From the NCBI GenBank assembly GCA_030950865.1, contig JAUZQR010000071.1:1-5433 (forward strand): a stretch of 5,433 nucleotides of DNA. The letters are read 5' to 3'. The position numbers were made by a program, and so were the translations under genes. Positions 1 to 5,433 of the stretch are shown here, piece after piece. The notes under the pieces were generated by a model. It made no database searches and was not told where the DNA came from. It was given only the letters and a program-made list of their open reading frames with translations. Numbering within the stretch: position 1 is the stretch's first letter; each line of letters starts with the position of its first letter. Source of the DNA: Mariprofundaceae bacterium. Lineage in GTDB: Bacteria > Pseudomonadota > Zetaproteobacteria > Mariprofundales > Mariprofundaceae.

Positions 1-584
1 GAACGTTCACGCGGCAAAAATCCTTTACCCCAAGTGAGAATATTATCTTTATCTTTCAACAAGAAGAACACCAATACAGGTACTAAGACAGCATACACCA
101 ACAAAGCAATGAGGTTAGGAATAGATGACAGCGACATCGAAACAGCCGCCCCTCCCCACTCTTGGGCTTTTGTGGACACATTGGCAATCATTTGCTGCAA
201 ATGCTCTGGATTGATCCAATCAGCATAATTGGTTTGCATGTCATGCAAAAAGGTCCGCAACGATGTAATATATTGGGGAATATGTTGCACCAAACGCATG
301 ACCTGTTCGGTCAGCAAAGGCAATACGGCAAGCATTGTGAACAACACCATCAACAATGCGCCGACGCATACCAAAATTACCGCCAGCAAACGTGGAACAT
401 GCAAGCGCACCAATAACTGGACGATACCATCCAATACATACGCCAGCGCAATGGCAAATAATACAGGAGCCAACACATCACCCAACAGCCATACCAAGGT
501 GAAAATACCAAACAATGAGGCCAACAACATCATAAGCTGTGTATCAGCCATACGTTGGTTAAGCCAGTCGGTAACTTTAGTCAT
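1..584 (-). CDS. AI-2E family transporter (PerM/YdiK/TqsA-like permease), N-terminal 194 residues
   Basis: The gene is cut by the left window edge, so the stop and about the last 40% of a typical 350-residue protein are missing. Visible residues give hydrophobic segments at about 18-35, 38-53 and 65-93, a soluble amphipathic stretch at about 94-152, and another membrane segment at about 154-176. That segment ends in PVLVFFLLKDKD, the hallmark of this family. The family consists of inner-membrane proteins with varied or unknown cargo: some export the signal molecule AI-2, others are Na+/H+ antiporters or permeases of unknown substrate, so no substrate is assigned. The ATG at 584 is chosen because the MTKVTDWLNQ start fits the family. 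It overlaps the stop of the DUF4149 gene by 8 bp (ATGACTAA), which suggests translational coupling. The ribosome site is weak (GAG seven bases upstream). Family is confident; function is open. Confidence 0.9.
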   Translation of the reverse strand, partial: MTKVTDWLNQRMADTQLMMLLASLFGIFTLVWLLGDVLAPVLFAIALAYVLDGIVQLLVRLHVPRLLAVILVCVGALLMVLFTMLAVLPLLTEQVMRLVQHIPQYITSLRTFLHDMQTNYADWINPEHLQQMIANVSTKAQEWGGAAVSMSLSSIPNLIALLVYAVLVPVLVFFLLKDKDNILTWGKGFLPRER

Positions 585-1065
585 GTTTGCACTCGGTTTT
601 GCAAGATTTTCCGCCTAAAGCAACAAGTAAGGCAGCCATCAATGTTGCCAGTAAATGGCACACGGCACTCACACCATGATATATACCAAACTGTACACGT
701 TGTGGGTCATCTTTTGCCAATGCATCAATGGCACCTGCACTATCTTTGATAGATTGTATCAAAGGCGAAATACCAAATTCATTAATAGAAATCAATAAAA
801 AAATCAATACTAACAATACCCAGTTCAAACGCCCTGCTGTGTGTGAACGCATCCAAAATGTTGCCACTGCGGCCGCTAGAAGTAACACACCCATATTCAC
901 CATATGAAAGATATATCCAGCCAACATGCCTGCTTGCATCGAACTCTCAGCCTTGGCAAAGAGTATGGGTGTCACCACATAGCCTGAGACCAGCAGCAAA
1001 CCAAGTATCATCGCCAGACAAAGTCTGAGCGCCCCCATGCGTACGCAAGCAGCATTCATAGCCAT
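577..1065 (-). CDS. DUF4149 domain-containing membrane protein
   Basis: A 162-residue protein of unknown function that matches the DUF4149 pattern by eye. There are four hydrophobic segments, at about residues 11-31, 54-72, 80-97 and 128-150. Between them lie a PILFA turn after helix 1, AGYIFH before helix 2, an NEFGISPLI turn after helix 3, and FGIYHGVSAVCHL opening helix 4. A polar loop of about 25 residues (104-127) separates helices 3 and 4. The C-terminal tail carries two cysteines and a histidine (C155, C159, H161). The ATG at 1065 shares one base with the greA stop (TAATG), and no strong ribosome site precedes it, so coupled translation with greA is likely. Met3 and Met10 are alternative starts that would shorten the N-terminus. 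The biological role is not known to me; an inner-membrane location is inferred. Confidence 0.8.
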   Translation of the reverse strand: MAMNAACVRMGALRLCLAMILGLLLVSGYVVTPILFAKAESSMQAGMLAGYIFHMVNMGVLLLAAAVATFWMRSHTAGRLNWVLLVLIFLLISINEFGISPLIQSIKDSAGAIDALAKDDPQRVQFGIYHGVSAVCHLLATLMAALLVALGGKSCKTECKHD

Positions 1066-1538
1066 TATGAGTACAAAACACTCACAATTTCATATTCACG
1101 TTCACCACCTGGCGCACGCACAATCGCTTCATCACCTTCTTCTTTGCCAATCAAAGCACGTGCAATCGGTGATGTAATAGAGATTTTACCTTGCGATAAA
1201 TCTGCCTCATCTTCACCAACAATCTGGTATGACACAGACTTTTCAGTTTCAGCATCAATCAACTCAACCTTGGCACCAAATACAATTTTATCCGTAGTCA
1301 TGCTTGAAGTATCAATAATCTCTGCTCTGGCTAATTTATCTTCCAGCATATTAATACGGGCTTCATTCATACCCTGATCTTCTTTGGCTGCATGGTATTC
1401 ATCATTTTCAGATAAATCACCATGAGCACGTGCTTCTTCAATAGCAGCAATAATCTGGTGTTTTTTGACACCTTTGATATAAGCCAATTCTTCGCGTAAT
1501 TTCTCTGCGCCGTCTTTGGTCATTGGGACACGTTGCAT
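1065..1538 (-). CDS. greA: Transcription elongation factor GreA
   Basis: A full-length GreA of 157 residues (E. coli GreA has 158). It binds RNA polymerase through the secondary channel and stimulates cleavage of the 3' end of backtracked RNA, rescuing arrested complexes. The N-terminal coiled coil (about 1-75) includes the tip with the acidic pair D41 and E44 in [11 protein letters not shown], which coordinates the catalytic metal with polymerase. The C-terminal FKBP-like domain (about 80-157) contains [20 protein letters not shown] and the PGGEREYEI strand. The start is set by MQRVPMT, which matches E. coli MQAIPMT, and by a clear ribosome site, AAGGTGAGG at 1546-1554, inside the last codons of carB. 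Only 2 bp separate it from carB, so the two are surely cotranscribed; carB followed by greA is a known proteobacterial arrangement. Confidence 0.97.
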   Translation of the reverse strand: MQRVPMTKDGAEKLREELAYIKGVKKHQIIAAIEEARAHGDLSENDEYHAAKEDQGMNEARINMLEDKLARAEIIDTSSMTTDKIVFGAKVELIDAETEKSVSYQIVGEDEADLSQGKISITSPIARALIGKEEGDEAIVRAPGGEREYEIVSVLYS

Positions 1539-1540
1539 AA

Positions 1541-4500
1541 TTATGCCTCACCTTTATGATAATCTTGAATGCTTTTCACTGTCGTAACATCGTCATGACT
1601 TACCATGGATTGCGCAGCTGCTAATCCACCTGCCATGGTCGTAAAATACACAATACCCCTATCCAATGCTGCCTGACGAATGGATTTTGAATCAGCAATC
1701 GAGCGTTCGCCTTCGGTTGTATTGACAATAAAGTTCACTTCATCAGACAATAGCTTATCCACAATATGTGGACGAACACCATCAATCACTTTTGCCACTT
1801 TTGTACTCGCCACACCTGCTTCTGCCAACGTATTGCATGTGCCTTCAGTAGCCAATACTTCAAACCCTGCATCAACCAACATTTTAGACAACTCTACCAC
1901 ACGATGTTTATCCGCTTCACGAACCGAAACAAAAGCACGCCCAGCATCTGGCAAACGTGAGCCACCGCCCAATTGCGCTTTGGCAAATGCTGCGGGGAAT
2001 GTTTTGGCAATACCCATCACTTCACCCGTTGATTTCATTTCTGGGCTTAACAATGGATCCACACCACGGAACTTCACAAATGGGAATACCGCTTCTTTCA
2101 CTGCACGGAATGTCGAAGGTTGTTTGACTTCATCAATGCCTAAATCATCCAAACTTTGGCCTGACATAATGCGCGCTGCCATTTTAGCTAGAGGAACACC
2201 TGTTGCTTTAGAAACAAATGGAACCGTACGCGAAGCACGCGGGTTTACTTCCAATACGTAAAGAGTTTCACCTTGCAATGCGAACTGAATATTCATAAGT
2301 CCAGATACATTCAATGCCATACCCAAAGCTTTGGTTTGACGTATAACCTCTTCTACCATGGCATCCGAAATAGAATGTGGTGGCAAACAACACGATGAGT
2401 CGCCCGAATGCACACCTGCCTCTTCAATATGCTCCATGATACCGCCAATCACCACACGTTTACCATCGCACAAAGCATCAACATCCAATTCAATCGCCTG
2501 ATTTAAAAATCTATCCAACAATACTGGATGATCAGGAGAGGCTTGTACCGCCTCATTCATATAACGCAAAAGTCCAGCTTCATCATGAACAATTTGCATG
2601 GCACGACCGCCCAATACATACGATGGGCGAACAACAACAGGGTAGCCAACTTCATTGGCAACAGATACAGCTTCTTCCGTAGAGCGAGCCGTTCCATTTT
2701 CTGGCTGCAGTAGTTTTAAATCATGTAAAAGCTGTTGGAAACGTTCACGGTCTTCTGCCAAATCAATCATATCAGGGCTGGTGCCAATAATCGGCACACC
2801 TGCTGCTTGCAATGACTCAGCCAGTTTCAATGGAGTCTGTCCACCAAACTGTACAATCACACCAGTAGGATTTTCAACAGCTACAATCGCCATCACATCT
2901 TCAAAGGTAAGCGGCTCAAAATACAAACGATCGGATGTGTCATAATCTGTTGAAACTGTTTCTGGGTTACAGTTCACCATAATTGTTTCAAAACCATCTT
3001 CCGACAATGCAAAAGCGGCATGAACACAGCAATAATCAAACTCAATGCCTTGTCCAATACGATTCGGACCACCACCAAGCACCATAATTTTTTTCTTATT
3101 CGTGGGTAAAGCCTCGCACTCTTCTTCATAGGTTGAATACATATACGGTGTTTTGGCTTCAAATTCAGCTGCACATGTATCCACACGTTTAAATACTGGT
3201 TTAATGCCTAACTTAGCGCGGGTAGAAGCAACTGTTTGCTCATCACTATTCAACAATATTGCCAAACGTTGATCAGATAAACCTTCGCGCTTGGATTTTC
3301 TCCAATCAGCAGCGGATAAATCAGTAATGTTACGCCCTACCAATGATTGTTCCAATTCAATGATGACTGCCAACTCACGTACGAACCATGGATCAACTTT
3401 GGTTACATCAAAGACTTTTTCTTCAGACCAACCTGCCCGCAAAGCTTCGCCCATCCACCAAAATCTATCTGCACCAGGTACAGCCAATTTCTCTTGCAAG
3501 AAAATGGTTTCATCCACATCGGAAGGTACATACTTGTCAAAACCACAGGAATCGACTTCCAAGCCACGCATGGCTTTGCCCAAACTTTCAGTGAATGTAC
3601 GACCAATAGCCATCACTTCACCCACAGACTTCATCTGTGTGGTCAAACGAACATCGGCACCCTGAAATTTTTCAAAAGCAAAACGTGGTAGTTTTGTCAC
3701 CACATAATCAATACTAGGCTCAAATGCAGCAAAGGTTTCACCCGTGATATCATTTTTGATTTCATCAAGCGTATAACCGACCGCTAATTTCGCAGCAATC
3801 TTGGCAATTGGAAAGCCTGTCGCCTTGGATGCCAAAGCAGAGGAACGTGATACACGCGGATTCATTTCAATAATAATTAAACGTCCATCCACAGGGTTCA
3901 CTGCAAACTGAACGTTCGAACCACCTGTTTCTACGCCAATTTCACGAAGGATTGCGATGGAGGCATTACGCATACGTTGATACTCTTTATCAGTTAATGT
4001 TTGCGCTGGTGCAACAGTAATTGAATCACCGGTATGCACACCCATGGCATCAAAATTCTCAATGGAGCAAATAATTACGCAGTTATCAGCATGATCGCGC
4101 ATCACTTCCATCTCATATTCTTTCCAACCAATAATGGATTCTTCTACAAGAATTTCATCCGTTGGCGAAGCTTCTATGCCTGAGTTAGCAATATATTCAA
4201 ACTCTTCAGGATTATAAGAAATACCGCCGCCAGAACCACCCAAGGTAAAGGATGGGCGAATAATAATCGGATAGCCAATTTCATCAGCTAAATCACGGGC
4301 TTCTTGCATATTATGGGCAAAACCACCACGCGCCATTTCCAAGCCAATACGATCCATACACTCTTTAAACAACAAACGATCTTCTGCTTTATCAATCGCT
4401 TCTGGCTGTGCGCCAATCAACTTAACATTAAATTTATCAAGAATGCCGTGTTTATTCAGTGAAAGTGCGCAGTTTAAGGCTGTTTGCCCACCCATGGTTG

Positions 4501-4762
4501 GTAAAATCGCATCAGGACGTTCTTTTTCAATGATTTTCGCAACAACTTCCCAAGTCACAGGCTCAATATAGGTTGCATCAGCAAACTCGGGGTCGGTCAT
4601 AATGGTTGCTGGATTTGAGTTCACAAGAACAACTCGGAAACCTTCTTCTTTCAGCGCTTTACAAGCCTGAACTCCAGAATAATCAAACTCGCAAGCTTGA
4701 CCAATCACAATGGGGCCTGCGCCCAAAATCATAATCGATTGAATATCAGTACAACGTGGCAT
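1541..4762 (-). CDS. carB: Carbamoyl-phosphate synthase large subunit
   Basis: A complete protein of 1073 residues, the same length as E. coli CarB. With glutaminase CarA it makes carbamoyl phosphate from bicarbonate, ammonia (from glutamine) and two ATP, feeding arginine and pyrimidine synthesis in the cytoplasm. The two homologous ATP-grasp halves are the carboxyphosphate half at about 1-403 and the carbamoyl-phosphate half at about 551-935. An oligomerisation region (about 404-550) joins them, and an MGS-like allosteric domain (about 936-1073) ends the protein. Key residues are in place: R129, R169, E215, N283, E299, N301 and R303 in half one; R672, R712, E838, N840 and R842 in half two. 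Residues matching the ornithine site (E780, D788, E890) and the UMP/IMP pocket (K952, T972, T975, K991, N1014) are also present, so feedback control is probably retained. The start aligns with E. coli MPKRTDIKS. No frameshift or missing motif was seen. carA is not adjacent; an alanine dehydrogenase gene precedes it. Confidence 0.99.
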   Translation of the reverse strand: MPRCTDIQSIMILGAGPIVIGQACEFDYSGVQACKALKEEGFRVVLVNSNPATIMTDPEFADATYIEPVTWEVVAKIIEKERPDAILPTMGGQTALNCALSLNKHGILDKFNVKLIGAQPEAIDKAEDRLLFKECMDRIGLEMARGGFAHNMQEARDLADEIGYPIIIRPSFTLGGSGGGISYNPEEFEYIANSGIEASPTDEILVEESIIGWKEYEMEVMRDHADNCVIICSIENFDAMGVHTGDSITVAPAQTLTDKEYQRMRNASIAILREIGVETGGSNVQFAVNPVDGRLIIIEMNPRVSRSSALASKATGFPIAKIAAKLAVGYTLDEIKNDITGETFAAFEPSIDYVVTKLPRFAFEKFQGADVRLTTQMKSVGEVMAIGRTFTESLGKAMRGLEVDSCGFDKYVPSDVDETIFLQEKLAVPGADRFWWMGEALRAGWSEEKVFDVTKVDPWFVRELAVIIELEQSLVGRNITDLSAADWRKSKREGLSDQRLAILLNSDEQTVASTRAKLGIKPVFKRVDTCAAEFEAKTPYMYSTYEEECEALPTNKKKIMVLGGGPNRIGQGIEFDYCCVHAAFALSEDGFETIMVNCNPETVSTDYDTSDRLYFEPLTFEDVMAIVAVENPTGVIVQFGGQTPLKLAESLQAAGVPIIGTSPDMIDLAEDRERFQQLLHDLKLLQPENGTARSTEEAVSVANEVGYPVVVRPSYVLGGRAMQIVHDEAGLLRYMNEAVQASPDHPVLLDRFLNQAIELDVDALCDGKRVVIGGIMEHIEEAGVHSGDSSCCLPPHSISDAMVEEVIRQTKALGMALNVSGLMNIQFALQGETLYVLEVNPRASRTVPFVSKATGVPLAKMAARIMSGQSLDDLGIDEVKQPSTFRAVKEAVFPFVKFRGVDPLLSPEMKSTGEVMGIAKTFPAAFAKAQLGGGSRLPDAGRAFVSVREADKHRVVELSKMLVDAGFEVLATEGTCNTLAEAGVASTKVAKVIDGVRPHIVDKLLSDEVNFIVNTTEGERSIADSKSIRQAALDRGIVYFTTMAGGLAAAQSMVSHDDVTTVKSIQDYHKGEA

Positions 4763-4773
4763 GGAGGTGGCGA

Positions 4774-4778
4774 CTCCT
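4774..4778 (-). promoter_or_regulatory. carB ribosome binding site, long spacing
   Basis: AGGAG lies 11 bases before the carB ATG, longer than the usual 5 to 9. Between them sits CCACCTCC, directly before the ATG, which resembles the anti-Shine-Dalgarno core itself. GGAG (4774-4777) can pair with CTCC (4763-4766) around a 7-base loop, which could partly hide the site. The stem is only 4 bp, so the effect may be small. No better site is visible for this start, which is fixed by protein homology. Confidence 0.6.
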
Positions 4779-4807
4779 GAAACTGGATTTTCTGTATTTC
4801 ATCATGT

Positions 4808-4821
4808 GTAAGCTAACTTAC
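4808..4821 (-). promoter_or_regulatory. Small promoter-proximal hairpin in the carB leader (arms 3:4)
   Basis: GTAAG (4817-4821) and CTTAC (4808-4812) form a 5 bp stem with a TTAG loop. Its left arm lies within the arm used by the larger alternative hairpin (4813-4848), so the two exclude each other. No T tract follows, so it is not a terminator. It could tune the competition between the leader hairpins, or be a chance palindrome; the stem is weak on its own. Confidence 0.3.
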
Positions 4822-4848
4822 CCATCACACAGAAAACGGGTAAGTCAG
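4813..4848 (-). promoter_or_regulatory. Alternative (antiterminator-like) hairpin in the carB leader (arms 2:3)
   Basis: Arm 2 (4838-4848, CTGACTTACCC) pairs with arm 3 (4813-4823, GGGTAAGTTAG) over 11 bp with one G-T pair, around a 14-base loop. Arm 2 is also the descending arm of the terminator-like hairpin at 4833-4869, so only one of the two can form. Formation of this hairpin would remove the terminator stem and let polymerase continue into carB. The pairing is read directly from the sequence; the regulatory role is inferred. Confidence 0.45.
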
Positions 4849-4869
4849 AATAATCTGATTCTCACCCGT
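4833..4869 (-). terminator. Terminator-like hairpin upstream of carB, probable attenuator (arms 1:2)
   Basis: ACGGGTGAG (4861-4869) pairs with CTTACCCGT (4836-4844) over 9 bp with one G-T pair. After a 2-base bulge (AA, 4859-4860), TCAGA pairs with TCTGA over 5 bp around a TTAT loop. The stem is followed by T bases (4833-4836, then CTGTGT), so it resembles an intrinsic terminator of moderate strength. It lies about 70 bases before the carB ATG, after the alanine dehydrogenase gene. It may simply end that transcript. Because the leader ORF stops inside its descending arm and an alternative pairing exists, an attenuator controlling entry into carB is the more specific reading. Confidence 0.6.
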
Positions 4870-4916
4870 CTAATCGCGAAGCATAACCCGAAGCGGGTCA
4901 GCATAAAAGCACTCAT
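4845..4916 (-). CDS. Putative Arg-rich leader peptide of the carB operon (23 aa)
   Basis: An ATG-started ORF of 23 codons ending in TGA lies between the alanine dehydrogenase gene and carB. It begins MSAFMLTRFG and ends RRVRIRLF. Five codons are Arg (positions 8, 16, 17, 19 and 21), four of them in the last eight, and no Lys is present. Codons 16 to 21 overlap the ascending arm of the terminator-like hairpin, and the TGA lies in the descending arm. A translating or stalled ribosome would therefore disrupt that hairpin, as in the pyrBI leader or amino-acid leader attenuators. Weak points: no good ribosome site precedes the ATG (only TAAG about 10 bases upstream), and the Arg codons are partly forced by the purine-rich stem. 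Met5 is an alternative start. It is probably a regulatory ORF rather than a functional peptide, if it is translated at all. Confidence 0.45.
   Translation of the reverse strand: MSAFMLTRFGLCFAIRRVRIRLF
4886..4898 (-). promoter_or_regulatory. Small GC-rich hairpin inside the leader ORF
   Basis: ACCCG and CGGGT form a 5 bp stem with a CTT loop over codons 7 to 11 of the leader ORF. The ACCCG arm could instead pair with CGGGT at 4864-4868, the base of the terminator-like stem, adding another competing pairing. No T tract follows, so it is not a terminator. It could act as a pause hairpin that lets a ribosome catch up with polymerase, but that role is inference. Confidence 0.35.
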
Positions 4917-4933
4917 GTAAATCGGGCTTAGAA

Positions 4934-4962
4934 ATTACATCTAAAATGCTCGTTTTAGAAAA
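4934..4962 (-). promoter_or_regulatory. Weak sigma-70-like promoter candidate for the carB leader
   Basis: TGTAAT (4934-4939) matches the -10 box at five of six positions. Seventeen bases upstream, TTTTCT (4957-4962) is only a poor -35 box. It overlaps the end of the alanine dehydrogenase gene and would start transcripts about 10 to 15 bases before the leader ATG. A chance match is quite possible, because the stretch is AT-rich; the operon could also be read from a promoter further upstream. Confidence 0.2.
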
Positions 4963-5433
4963 AACGACCCAATGGCAAGCCCAATGCGGATGCAACACCT
5001 GCATGCATAATCTCACCATTTAACACATTAAGGCCACGTCTTAATACCATGTTTTCTTTCATTGTTTTATCAAACCCATCACGCGCTAAGGCACTAATAT
5101 ATGGTAAGCTTGCATGTTCCAATGCCATACTACTCGTACGCGGCACACTGGCTGGAAAATTCGGCAAGCAGCAATGCCACACGCCATTGCGCAGGTAAAC
5201 AGGGGCATCATAACTACTCACTTGGCTGGTCTCAGATATACCGCCCTGATCAATCGCAACATCCATAAACACGCTGCCCTCACCCATCAATGCCATATGC
5301 TCAGCTGTTAATAATTGTGGTGCATGTTTCCCAGCAATCAGGGCAGCACCAATCAATACATCACTGTGTGGCAAATCATCCAACAGTCTCTTTTCATCAA
5401 GTAATGCCGTTGAAACAGGCTTGCCAGCCCAAC
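4955..5433 (-). CDS. ald: Alanine dehydrogenase, C-terminal 158 residues
   Basis: The gene is cut by the right window edge; roughly the last 40% of a protein of about 370 residues is visible. The family oxidises L-alanine to pyruvate and ammonia with NAD+, reversibly, in the cytoplasm. Visible landmarks, numbered from the first complete codon: DVLIGAALIAGKHAPQL (24-40) of the NAD-binding domain, then MDVAIDQGG (56-64), whose Asp61 matches the catalytic Asp of characterised enzymes. HCCLPNFPASVPRTSS (86-101) corresponds to the usual CVANMPGAVPRTST. LARDGF and KGLNV-like RRGLNVLNGEIMH near the end also fit. The substrate-binding N-terminal part is outside the window, so a related AlaDH/PNT-family member is not fully excluded. 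TTG at 5383 is an internal Leu codon, not a start. The gene ends in TAA 192 bp before carB and is not an obvious pathway partner of it. Confidence 0.92.
   Translation of the reverse strand, partial: WAGKPVSTALLDEKRLLDDLPHSDVLIGAALIAGKHAPQLLTAEHMALMGEGSVFMDVAIDQGGISETSQVSSYDAPVYLRNGVWHCCLPNFPASVPRTSSMALEHASLPYISALARDGFDKTMKENMVLRRGLNVLNGEIMHAGVASALGLPLGRFF

Noticed and set aside
34..749. Several plus-strand open frames of 64-129 codons across the left end.
   Set aside because: They lie opposite the AI-2E and DUF4149 genes, have no recognisable protein features, and the minus-strand reading gives clear family motifs.
1680..3691. Plus- and minus-strand open frames of 60-193 codons inside carB.
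   Set aside because: They are shadows of carB, whose frame is intact over 1073 residues with all expected catalytic motifs.
4940..4959. A 7 bp inverted repeat (TCTAAAA and TTTTAGA) over the alanine dehydrogenase stop codon, considered as that gene's terminator.
   Set aside because: The stem is almost all A-T pairs and is not followed by a T tract, so it would be too unstable to terminate transcription.
4955..5383. A separate short gene starting at the TTG at 5383.
   Set aside because: The frame stays open to the window edge and the upstream residues continue the alanine dehydrogenase NAD-binding domain, so TTG is an internal Leu codon.
1..5433. Searched by eye for mobile elements, CRISPR repeats, tRNA genes and signs of recent transfer.
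   Set aside because: No repeat arrays, transposase fragments, tRNA-like cloverleafs or abrupt change in composition were seen.

Overview
This is a 5.4 kb piece of a bacterial chromosome in which every gene I can support lies on the minus strand, so it reads from right to left. The full-length proteins look proteobacterial: CarB has the same length as the Escherichia coli enzyme (1073 residues) and lines up with it almost without gaps, and GreA and the DUF4149 and AI-2E membrane proteins also fit. Base composition is moderate to low in GC by eye. A gamma- or zetaproteobacterium is a reasonable guess, but the sequence alone does not fix the genus.

In transcription order: (1) the C-terminal 158 residues of an alanine dehydrogenase (4955-5433, cut by the window edge); (2) a 192 bp gap (4763-4954) with a possible weak promoter, a short Arg-rich leader ORF and nested inverted repeats that look like a transcription attenuator; (3) carB, the large subunit of carbamoyl-phosphate synthetase (1541-4762); (4) greA, the transcript-cleavage factor (1065-1538), 2 bp after carB; (5) a four-helix DUF4149 membrane protein (577-1065), sharing one base with greA; (6) the first 194 residues of an AI-2E family membrane protein (1-584), overlapping the DUF4149 gene by 8 bp and cut by the left edge. 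Genes 3 to 6 are packed like one operon.

CarB makes carbamoyl phosphate, the shared precursor of arginine and pyrimidines, and needs the glutaminase subunit CarA, which is not in the window. The most interesting region is the carB leader. A 23-codon ORF with five Arg codons (four of them in the last eight) ends inside the descending arm of a 14 bp hairpin followed by a T tract. The same arm can pair instead with a downstream segment in an 11 bp alternative hairpin. This is the layout expected of translation-coupled attenuation of the carB operon by arginine or pyrimidine supply. It is a structural prediction from reading the sequence and has no experimental support here.
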